Shown here piece after piece: positions 7,387-13,005 of a DNA stretch of 13,005 nt. The stretch comes from DASUFI01 sp036274635. Its GTDB lineage: Bacteria > Planctomycetota > B15-G4. The position numbers and the translations under genes are program-made. A model generated the notes under the pieces. It did no database searches, was not told where the DNA came from, and saw nothing but the letters and a program-made list of their open reading frames with translations. Each line of letters starts with the position of its first letter. Within the stretch, counting starts at the first letter, position 1. The stretch covers positions 1 through 13,005 of the forward strand of contig DASUFI010000302.1 in assembly GCA_036274635.1 (NCBI GenBank), given 5' to 3'.

Positions 7387-8180
7387 TGGGGGAGGCCGCG
7401 GGGGAGGCGGGCTGGCCGCGCACCCTCGACCCGGCCGCGTGGGCCGGCCGGCGCGTGCTGGTCGTGGCGCCGCACCCCGACGACGAGGCCTTCGGCGCGG
7501 GCGGCACGGCCCACCTCGCGGCGCGCGCGGGCGCGCAGGTGGAGGTGCTGGTCGTGGCGCGCGGCGACGGCGGCGTCTCGGGGGGCGCCGAGCCGGCCCA
7601 GCGCGAGCTCGAGTCGCAGCGCTGCTGCGAGCTGCTGGGCACGCGGCCACCCGTCTTCCTGCGCGTGCCCTCGTCCGAGCTGCGCGAGGATCCGGCGGCC
7701 GCCGGCCGCGCCGCGGCCGAGGCCCTGGGCGCCGCGCGCTTCGACGTGCTGCTGGTGCCCTCGCCCCTGGAGCGCCACGACACGCACCGCGCCGCGCTGC
7801 TGGCCGCGCTGTGCGGCGACCTCGGCACGCCGGCCGCCGCGTGGTGGGGCTGGAGCGTGTGGACCGAGCTGCCGCTGGGGCCGGGCGTGGTGGAGGTGGA
7901 CAACACCTCCGCACGCTCGGCCAAGACGCTGGCCATGACGGCCCACGCCAGCCAGAACCGCGGCCGCGGGCTGGCGGCCGCGATGGCCGCGCGCGATCTG
8001 GCGCAGGCCACCTTCTCGCGCATCACCGGCGACGAGACGCGCAAGGCGGTCGAGCGGCTGCTGGACCTCTCGGCACTGGGGCAGCAGCGCCCGGTGCCCG
8101 ACGCGACCACGGCCCGCGCGCGCTGCGCGGCCTTCGCGGCGGATCACGCGCGCGCCTGGCTCACGGGCCTGTGGGGCTGA
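7386..8180 (+). CDS. PIG-L/LmbE-family metal-dependent deacetylase
   Basis: A 264-residue protein of the PIG-L (LmbE-like) fold, a Zn-dependent family that removes acetyl groups from GlcNAc-type or related small molecules in the cytosol. The Rossmann-like start VLVVAPHPDDEAFGAGG has the diagnostic PHPDDE at 29-34 (metal ligands H30 and D33, general base D32 by family analogy). The second metal-binding motif is PSPLERHDTHRAALL, with H131 and H134. No signal peptide or membrane segment is visible. The C-terminal section from about 170 is Ala/Arg-rich and not distinctive. ATG at 7386 shares one base with the stop of the upstream secreted-protein gene (TGATG), so it is translated from the same message; this pairing is odd for a cytosolic enzyme. 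The exact substrate cannot be read from sequence. Confidence 0.88.
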   Translation: MGEAAGEAGWPRTLDPAAWAGRRVLVVAPHPDDEAFGAGGTAHLAARAGAQVEVLVVARGDGGVSGGAEPAQRELESQRCCELLGTRPPVFLRVPSSELREDPAAAGRAAAEALGAARFDVLLVPSPLERHDTHRAALLAALCGDLGTPAAAWWGWSVWTELPLGPGVVEVDNTSARSAKTLAMTAHASQNRGRGLAAAMAARDLAQATFSRITGDETRKAVERLLDLSALGQQRPVPDATTARARCAAFAADHARAWLTGLWG

Positions 8181-8195
8181 GCGGCCTCAGGCCGC
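8177..8195. terminator. Bidirectional terminator-like palindromes between convergent genes
   Basis: Two overlapping perfect hairpins cover the 6-base gap between convergent stop codons. CTGAG-CGGC-CTCAG (8177-8190) contains the + strand TGA in its left arm and the - strand stop (TCA, 8187-8189) in its right arm. GCGGCC-TCA-GGCCGC (8181-8195) has the - strand stop as its loop. The two cannot form at once. Neither has a T-tract on either strand, so efficiency is uncertain. Confidence 0.4.
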
Positions 8196-9059
8196 GGGCG
8201 GCTCCGGCTCGCCCCGGCGCGACAGCGCGGCCAGCGCCAGCACCAGCACGATGAGCCCGCCCACCAGCCACGGCGGCGTGAGCAGCGTCGCGACCCAGCC
8301 GCGGCCGCCCATGGAGTAGTCCGGCTGGCCGTAGGAGCTCAGCTCGGAGATGCGCTGGATGAGCAGCGCGATGCGCCCGAGCACGGCGAAGCCGAAGCGC
8401 GCGCCGAAGGCCAGCATGAGCACGATGACGCCCACGCGCGAGAAGCCCGCCAGCGTCCGACCGCGCTTGAAGGTGAACAGGAAGTGCACCAGCACGCACA
8501 CCAGCCCCAGCACCAGCACCAGGTTTCCGGCGATGGTCACGGCCGAGGCGTCGGCGGACCACAGCGAGACCATGGTCTCGCGGATCTGCTGCACCAGCCG
8601 CGCCTGCGTCTCGCCGGTCATCTTGAGCGCCGCGTAGATGCCCACGATGAGCGCCAGCGGCCAGCGCGAGATCCACGCGTCGCGCCGCACGAGGCGCGCC
8701 AGCAGCATGAGCGAGAGCGCCACCGCGCCCATGCGCCAGGCCAGGGCCCAGCCGGGCGTGACGGGGTAGCCGCCCATCTCCGTCGCGGCCGCCAGCGCCG
8801 GGTCGTGCAGCGCATGCACCTTCTCCGGCACGTACTCGAGCAGCGCCTTCTTCACGCCGCTGTCGTAGAACTCGAGCGTGTACCAGGCCGTGCTCACGCC
8901 GATGAACAGGTGCTCGGCCAGCTTGTAGAAGGGGTTGTCGCGGTACAGGAAGCTGAAGATCGAGAGCGTCAGCAGGCAGATGAGGAAGGCGCCCAGGAGG
9001 TCGGGCGGCGCGGTGGGATCCAGGTCGATCCAGGCCGGCGACTGCTGCAGCAGGATCAT
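8187..9059 (-). CDS. Polytopic membrane protein, last gene of the MutL/DUF6754 cassette
   Basis: 290 residues, with about six or seven hydrophobic segments: 20-38, 47-62 (weak), about 105-122, 130-147, 175-200, 210-235 and 262-284. The loop after the first helix, LYRDNPFYKLAEHLFIGVS (38-56), looks like a family signature, and an FGARFGF motif lies in the sixth segment. No known transporter or enzyme motif is seen, so function is unknown. From memory, proteins with a similar YxDNPFY...AEHLF(V/I)GV loop occur beside DUF6754 genes in other phyla; this is recollection, not a search. The ATG at 9059 overlaps the upstream stop (ATGA) and has GGAGGG four bases before it. It is the last gene of the - strand run and ends at the convergent palindromes. 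Confidence 0.85.
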   Translation of the reverse strand: MILLQQSPAWIDLDPTAPPDLLGAFLICLLTLSIFSFLYRDNPFYKLAEHLFIGVSTAWYTLEFYDSGVKKALLEYVPEKVHALHDPALAAATEMGGYPVTPGWALAWRMGAVALSLMLLARLVRRDAWISRWPLALIVGIYAALKMTGETQARLVQQIRETMVSLWSADASAVTIAGNLVLVLGLVCVLVHFLFTFKRGRTLAGFSRVGVIVLMLAFGARFGFAVLGRIALLIQRISELSSYGQPDYSMGGRGWVATLLTPPWLVGGLIVLVLALAALSRRGEPEPPAA

Positions 9060-9898
9060 GCCGCCCTCCGGCGCGAGCGGAAGTAGATGATGTTGCCGAG
9101 CACGATGAGCGCCACGATGTAGAGGTGGCCCCAGCCCTGCGCCACCATGCGGCGCTGGTTCTCCTCGCGCACGGGCACCAGCGCCGGCGTGCCCGGGGCC
9201 ACCAGCTGCAGGTACTGCGTGGCGCCGGTGGCCGAGCCGAGGTACCCGAGCAGCGGCCGCGGGTGGTAGGGGTACAGGCTGGGCGTCTGCACCGCCGTCG
9301 TGCCGGCCAGCACCGGCACGTCGTAGCGCGTGCAGAGCTGCGGGATCCACTCGAGGATGCCCGGGAAGCCGGCCGAGATGGTGATGAGCATGGCGATGCC
9401 GCGGCTGGAGTCGCCCACGTCGCGCAGCAGCGGGAAGCTGTCGTAGGGCGCCTTGGAGAGCGCGTCGTTGGGATAGGCCGAGCGCAGCGACTGGCCGATG
9501 ATGCCCATGGCCACGTCGTCGCCCACGAGGAAGCCCAGCTCCACCCAGTCCTTGCCGTACTCCTTGTGGTATTGCGGCGCGATGCTGCGGAAGGCCTCGC
9601 GCGAGAACGGCGGCGCGGCGGGCCAGGTGCACACGCCGACGACGCGGATGTTGCGGCGGAAGAGGTGGTGCAGCGTGCCGTAGAACATCGGATACAGCTC
9701 GGCCGCGCTGGCCGGGTCGAAGTCGGCCGAGAGCATCACGATGGAGCCCTCGGGCAGCTTCTCGATGGCGTCGTAGTACTCCTGCACCGGCGCAGCCGGC
9801 GGCAGCTCCTCCGGGCTCCCGAAGGCGTACAGGCCCGTGATGAGCAGGCCCAGCCCCAGGTAGATCCAGCGGCGGTCGAAGGCGAGTGCTGCGGCCAC
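9056..9898 (-). CDS. Membrane-anchored alpha/beta protein of unknown function
   Basis: 280 residues with one N-terminal helix (11-26), a soluble alpha/beta domain (about 38-235) and one C-terminal helix (258-273) followed by an Arg-rich tail. The domain begins IEKLPEGSIVMLSADFDP (45-62), which looks like a strand ending in a D-x-D (D59, D61). A helix and a second strand IRVVGVCTW (84-92) follow, then EYGKDWVELG (113-122), GFPGILEWI (177-185) and GTTAVQTPSLYPY (199-211). The alternating strand/helix order suggests a Rossmann-like fold, but I see no nucleotide-binding glycine loop. No enzymatic assignment is possible. The GTG start at 9898 is preceded by GGAG in the sense strand and lies 3 bases after the upstream stop. 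It shares its helix-domain-helix plan with the DUF6754 protein two genes upstream. Confidence 0.83.
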   Translation of the reverse strand: MAAALAFDRRWIYLGLGLLITGLYAFGSPEELPPAAPVQEYYDAIEKLPEGSIVMLSADFDPASAAELYPMFYGTLHHLFRRNIRVVGVCTWPAAPPFSREAFRSIAPQYHKEYGKDWVELGFLVGDDVAMGIIGQSLRSAYPNDALSKAPYDSFPLLRDVGDSSRGIAMLITISAGFPGILEWIPQLCTRYDVPVLAGTTAVQTPSLYPYHPRPLLGYLGSATGATQYLQLVAPGTPALVPVREENQRRMVAQGWGHLYIVALIVLGNIIYFRSRRRAA

Positions 9899-9901
9899 GT
9901 C

Positions 9902-10726
9902 CTACTCCGAGAGGTAGCTGCGCTCGAGGCCGAGCACGATGCGCAGTCCGGTGGCCAGCACGCCGAGGCTGCCGCCGATGGCGATGGCGCGCTCGGCCGC
10001 CTTGACGAAGTTGTCCATGAGGAAGGCCTCCACCGGCGCGGCCATGCCGCCGGTGAGGTCGTTGCCGATCTTGACCTGGCCGAGCATGACCACCGCGCCC
10101 GCCACGAGCAGCAGCGTGGACTCGAACGAGCGCGCGCGGAACGCCCGGAAGGTGGCCGACGCCACGTAGAAGGCCAGCAGGCTGAACATCGTGGCCTGCA
10201 GCGGCGCGAAGATCTTGAAGTACACCCACATCTTGGCCGAGGGCTCGGACACCAGCGCCACCTGGTCGTGGGGGATCTCGGGCAGGTCGTGCCCGTCGCT
10301 GTCGCGCATGCGGATGCCGGTCTCCGTCGCGCCCTGCACCCAGCCGGCCACGACGTGGCCGTCCTTCATCGTCACGTGGTCGGCCGGCACGAGCACGCGC
10401 ACGATCCCGTTGGGCAGGTCGCGCTCGTGCATCTCCGCCAGGCCCACGACCAGGAAGGCGAACATCGAGAGCAGCAGCACGACCTTGTAAGGGCGATCCA
10501 CGTGTCGGGCCTGGATCTGGCGCAGGTTGATGCGCACGACGTTGGCGATGCCCAGCAGGAAGGCCACGGCCACCAGGATCTTGGCCCACTCCAGCAGCTC
10601 GGAGTTGATGGCCTGCCAGACGCTGGGCTGCAGGCCGCGCGCCGCGTCGGGCGCCGGCGCGAAGAAGGCCGCCACGACGAGCAGCCCGCAGATCACCGTG
10701 AGGAGGATGGGGATCTCGCGCTTCAC
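9902..10726 (-). CDS. Six-helix membrane protein with small extramembrane domain, unknown function
   Basis: 274 residues. Hydrophobic helices lie at about 5-22, 46-64, 80-96, 170-191, 203-218 and 245-266. Between helices 3 and 4 is a soluble beta-rich segment (98-165) with short strands such as GIVRVLVPADHV and an HDLPEIPHDQV patch. The fourth and fifth helices carry the pattern PLQATMFSLLAFYVASA (175-191) then FRAFRARSFESTLLL (193-207), which I recall as conserved in uncharacterised membrane proteins of other phyla beside DUF6754. No catalytic residues stand out. The GTG start lies 4 bases after the upstream stop and has no clear ribosome binding site, so translation probably depends on the upstream gene. 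It ends in TAG, 3 bases before the next start. Confidence 0.83.
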   Translation of the reverse strand: MKREIPILLTVICGLLVVAAFFAPAPDAARGLQPSVWQAINSELLEWAKILVAVAFLLGIANVVRINLRQIQARHVDRPYKVVLLLSMFAFLVVGLAEMHERDLPNGIVRVLVPADHVTMKDGHVVAGWVQGATETGIRMRDSDGHDLPEIPHDQVALVSEPSAKMWVYFKIFAPLQATMFSLLAFYVASATFRAFRARSFESTLLLVAGAVVMLGQVKIGNDLTGGMAAPVEAFLMDNFVKAAERAIAIGGSLGVLATGLRIVLGLERSYLSE

Positions 10727-10730
10727 CGCA

Positions 10731-11621
10731 TCAGCCGAAGAGACGCTCGTAGACGCTGGACCACGTCGGCCCGGCGGCGCCCGCGGGCGCGGCCGTGGCC
10801 AGCCACGTGCCCACGAGGAACAGCGCGATGGCCGCGATCTTGACCACGTCGCCCGCGCGGATGGTGCCCACCAGGCTGGGCTCGCGAGTGAGATAGGCCG
10901 TCACGGCGAAGTATTCCTCGCCCATGATCGTGTAGTCGCAGGCCGCGACGAAGGCCGGCAGCTGCTCCATGCGCGAGGTGCCCGCCACCTGGATGGCGCC
11001 GCCGAGGAAGCCCGTCTCCGCCAGGATGAGCGCCTCGGCGTAGAACATGCCCATGTAGATGTTCGCGGCCGGCTTCTCGCGGTACATGATGCCGGCGATG
11101 CCGGCGCAGTAGGCGAACTGCTCGTCCGAGAGGTAGCGGATGTTGTCGGCCACGAAGGCGTCGGGCCGCCCCGCGTCCGCGCAGCCCTGGCGCACCGCCT
11201 CCTCGGCGAAGGCCATGACCACCGCGTTCTTGGTGGGCACGATGATGGGCGTGCCGTACTCGGCCGTCTTCCGCGCCACGTGGCGCAGGATCATCATCGA
11301 GTAGATGGTCTGGATCTCCTTGATCTCGTCCGTGCCCGGCACGTAGAGCACCGGCCGGCCCATCTCGGTGGCGCGGCCGATGGCCTCGTCCAGGGCGTCC
11401 AGGCCCGCGAGGCGCCGGATGGGGATCTCCACGCCGCGCCTGGCCTTGCGCTGGCTGGCGAACATGATCCAGGCGAAGACCGCGATGGCCACCGCGGTGG
11501 CGATCTTGTCGGGCGCGAGGTACGGCGCGAGGCGCCAGCTCACCGCGTCCAGCCACTGCGACCAGCCGGCGGCCGAGGACAGCGCCTCGGGGAACGGCGG
11601 TGCGGCCAGCACGTCGATCAC
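10731..11621 (-). CDS. DUF6754-family membrane-anchored protein
   Basis: 296 residues: an N-terminal stretch with aromatic residues (1-38), a membrane helix at 39-55, a soluble alpha/beta domain at about 63-256 and a second helix at about 259-278, ending YERLFG. Conserved-looking blocks are MGRPVLYVPG (87-96), TPIIVP (124-129), REKPAAN (181-187), YAEALILAETG (194-204) and ACDYTIMGEE (227-236). This pattern matches my memory of DUF6754, a family without assigned activity; no database was searched. Charged/polar conserved residues (E182, K183, E196, E202, D229, E235, E236) would be the first to test if it is an enzyme. The GTG at 11621 overlaps the upstream stop (GTGA) with no strong ribosome binding site, pointing to coupled translation. 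Confidence 0.85.
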   Translation of the reverse strand: MIDVLAAPPFPEALSSAAGWSQWLDAVSWRLAPYLAPDKIATAVAIAVFAWIMFASQRKARRGVEIPIRRLAGLDALDEAIGRATEMGRPVLYVPGTDEIKEIQTIYSMMILRHVARKTAEYGTPIIVPTKNAVVMAFAEEAVRQGCADAGRPDAFVADNIRYLSDEQFAYCAGIAGIMYREKPAANIYMGMFYAEALILAETGFLGGAIQVAGTSRMEQLPAFVAACDYTIMGEEYFAVTAYLTREPSLVGTIRAGDVVKIAAIALFLVGTWLATAAPAGAAGPTWSSVYERLFG

Positions 11622-12742
11622 GCGCGTTCGTCCACGAGTTCCACGTTGGCGCGCGGCAGCGTCACGCGCCGTCCGTCCGCAAGGGTGACCGTGAGGATAC
11701 GGACCGAGGCCTCGGTGTCCAGCCGGCGCGGCTCGGGCGGCAGCTCCACGACGCGCCCCAGCGCGCCGAAGTGCGGGTCGCGGATGATGCGCACGGCGCT
11801 GCCGACGCCGAGCATGCCGGTGTCGACCGCCGTGCGCTCGATGCCGTCCACCTCGCCCGGCACGATGACCTCCGGCCGCATGACGCCCGCGCGGATCTGC
11901 GTCGCGCCGCTCACCGAGGCCGTGCGCCCGGCCGCGGCCGCGAGCAGCCGCAGCGTGCGGGCGGACATGGCCAGCTCGCCGAAGCCCTCGGTGACGACCA
12001 GCGTGAGGCCCACCGTCTCGCCGCCGGTGATGGCCACGCCGAGGTCGTAGCCCAGCAGGCGCTTGAGGTCGGCCGCGTCGAGCCCGCCGGTGACCAGCGC
12101 CGCGGCGCCCACCTCGATGGCGCGCTTCAGCACGTCGAGCGAGGCGAGCGCACCGCCCACCAGCACGGCGCCCTTGTGCTCGACCCGCACGTCCGCGGGC
12201 TGCAGCGGCCGCGCGGGGTCCTCGGAGAGCACCACGATCGGCCCGTGCGTCTCCGGCCCGATGCCGAAGATGCCCTGCACCAGCGTGCCGCGCGCCGTGA
12301 CCTCGCAGCCGAAGGGCGCCTGCACGGCCGAGACCGTGCCGGCCACGTAGGCGCGCACCTCCACGGGCAGCGGCGCCTCGCGCAGCATGGCCTGCCCCGA
12401 GACCTTGCTCACGGACTCGAGCACGCCGGCCACCGGCGCCGTGACCGTCTGCTTCATCAGGCCGAAGAGGCCCTTGCTGCGCGCGATCGGCTGCTGGGCG
12501 GACACCCTGCTGCCCGGCTGCACCAGCAGCAGCTCGGCCACGTCGCCGGGTGCGACGCTCAGCTTCTGCGCCAGCGCCAGCGTGACCACGTTGCCCGGCA
12601 GGAGCGCGCGCGCGACCACGGTGTCGGGCGCGACGCGGTCGCCCACCGCCACCAGCACCTCGCCGGCGATGGGCAGCAGGCGCGTGCGCCGCGCCTCCGC
12701 GGCGGCCGAGACCTTCAGGCCGGGCGTGTAGGCGTGGCCCAT
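11618..12742 (-). CDS. Soluble barrel-sandwich/KOW-like protein of the MutL/DUF6754 cassette
   Basis: 374 residues without signal or membrane segments. Residues about 20-130 read as repeated short beta strands with carrier-domain phrasing: PIAGEVLVAVGDRVAPDTVV near 24-43 and a second VTAPVAGVLESVSKVSG. This resembles the barrel-sandwich hybrid fold of RnfC or biotinyl/lipoyl proteins, but there is no clear modifiable MKM or DKA lysine. A middle alpha/beta domain contains GGLDAADLKRLLGYDLGVAI, TEGFGELAMSARTLRLL and SGATQIRAGVMRPEVIV. Residues about 314-334 (GSAVRIIRDPHFGALGRVVEL) look like a KOW-type SH3-like strand pair at the C-terminus. ATG at 12742 is supported by GGGAG ending 7 bases upstream; the longer frame to 12802 overlaps the preceding gene and is not needed. 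Function unknown; it may be an adaptor for the membrane components. Confidence 0.85.
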   Translation of the reverse strand: MGHAYTPGLKVSAAAEARRTRLLPIAGEVLVAVGDRVAPDTVVARALLPGNVVTLALAQKLSVAPGDVAELLLVQPGSRVSAQQPIARSKGLFGLMKQTVTAPVAGVLESVSKVSGQAMLREAPLPVEVRAYVAGTVSAVQAPFGCEVTARGTLVQGIFGIGPETHGPIVVLSEDPARPLQPADVRVEHKGAVLVGGALASLDVLKRAIEVGAAALVTGGLDAADLKRLLGYDLGVAITGGETVGLTLVVTEGFGELAMSARTLRLLAAAAGRTASVSGATQIRAGVMRPEVIVPGEVDGIERTAVDTGMLGVGSAVRIIRDPHFGALGRVVELPPEPRRLDTEASVRILTVTLADGRRVTLPRANVELVDERA

Positions 12743-12746
12743 CGCG

Positions 12747-13005
12747 TCACTCCCGCGGATAGAGGTCGAGGGCCGCGGACCAGCGCTCGAGGGCGGCCAC
12801 ACGCGCGGCGGGGTCGGCGGGCAGCGCGATGGGGCGACCGCGGCCGTCGAGCAGCAGGCCGGCCTCGCCGCCCTCCAGCTCGCAGTCCAGCGGCACGCCC
12901 GGGCCCGCGCCCACGTCCACGCCGCGCGCCGGCTCGATGCGCGCGCGCACGGGCTTGCCCGCCGGCAGCGGCACGCGCTGCAGCTCGCCCGCGCGCACCT
13001 CGAGC
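12747..13005 (-). CDS. C-terminus of a MutL (glutamate mutase L / GlmL)-like protein (5' partial)
   Basis: Only the last 85 residues are in the window; the frame is open through the right edge. It reads as a strand ending in LQRVPLPAGKPVRARIEP, then a G-V-D-V-G-A-G-P-G turn, a Glu/Gly-rich strand, GLLLDGRGRPIALP, and a final helix (AARVAALERWSAAL). This matches my memory of the C-terminal extension of MutL/glutamate-mutase-L proteins in bacteria such as Chloroflexota, where '(L/I)(I/L)DARGRPL.LP' precedes a short helix. MutL is an ASKHA-fold, DnaK-like ATPase family; the catalytic part would lie outside the window, so the assignment is tentative. The TGA is 4 bases before the next start, consistent with one message. 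The GTG at 12998 is an internal valine codon, not a start. Confidence 0.6.
   Translation of the reverse strand, partial: LEVRAGELQRVPLPAGKPVRARIEPARGVDVGAGPGVPLDCELEGGEAGLLLDGRGRPIALPADPAARVAALERWSAALDLYPRE

Noticed and set aside
4045..7914. Very long open frame on the - strand opposite the secreted-protein gene
   Set aside because: The translation is Arg/Ala/Gly/His/Val-rich and without domains. It is the antisense shadow of a GC-rich gene whose + strand product has a signal peptide and propeller motifs.
9125..12050. Long + strand frames opposite the membrane cassette
   Set aside because: They lie antisense to proteins with clear hydrophobic helices and coupled starts, and their composition is typical of shadow frames.
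12743..12802. Upstream start at 12802 for the barrel-sandwich/KOW-like gene
   Set aside because: It would overlap the MutL-like gene by 56 bases. The ATG at 12742 has a good GGGAG site and begins the conserved-looking part.
1..13005. tRNA, rRNA, insertion sequence or CRISPR array
   Set aside because: No cloverleaf-like segment, transposase, terminal repeats or regularly spaced repeats were seen in reading the window.

Overview
The window is a very GC-rich, densely coded bacterial chromosome segment. It has no RNA genes, mobile elements or CRISPR that I can see. Coding regions were chosen by recognisable protein families, hydrophobic segments and start/stop coupling, because almost every frame is open at this base composition. 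The organism is probably a high-GC, free-living bacterium, with Planctomycetota my leading guess. That guess rests on the divergent style of its DXS, on a large secreted propeller-like protein, and on a conserved 'glutamate mutase L / DUF6754' gene cassette that I associate with deep-branching phyla such as Planctomycetota and Chloroflexota. The phylum is an inference.

Left half, + strand. A membrane-anchored coiled-coil protein (cut by the window start) overlaps ispA (farnesyl/geranylgeranyl diphosphate synthase) by 4 bases. After a short hairpin with a T-rich tail comes dxs (1-deoxyxylulose-5-phosphate synthase). Thus the entry enzyme of the MEP pathway and a prenyl chain-elongating enzyme sit side by side. 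A 160-base gap with nested inverted repeats leads to a 1068-residue secreted protein with PD40-like blades. Its stop codon overlaps the start of a PIG-L/LmbE-type metal-dependent deacetylase.

Right half, - strand, converging on the deacetylase with only 6 bases between stop codons. A tightly coupled run of at least six genes reads from the right edge to 8187: the C-terminus of a MutL (glutamate mutase L)-like protein, a barrel-sandwich/KOW-like soluble protein, a DUF6754 membrane-anchored alpha/beta protein, a six-helix membrane protein, a second membrane-anchored alpha/beta protein, and a polytopic membrane protein. Junctions are ATGA/GTGA overlaps or 3-4 base gaps, so these genes very probably act together. 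I know of no assigned function. This cassette is the best candidate for an undescribed system: an inner-membrane complex of four membrane proteins served by one soluble carrier-like protein and a MutL-type (ASKHA-fold) ATPase-like protein.

Both + strand genes that follow a gap (dxs and the secreted protein) show a TANNNT hexamer ending exactly 7 bases before the proposed start codon and no good ribosome binding site. This suggests leaderless transcripts.
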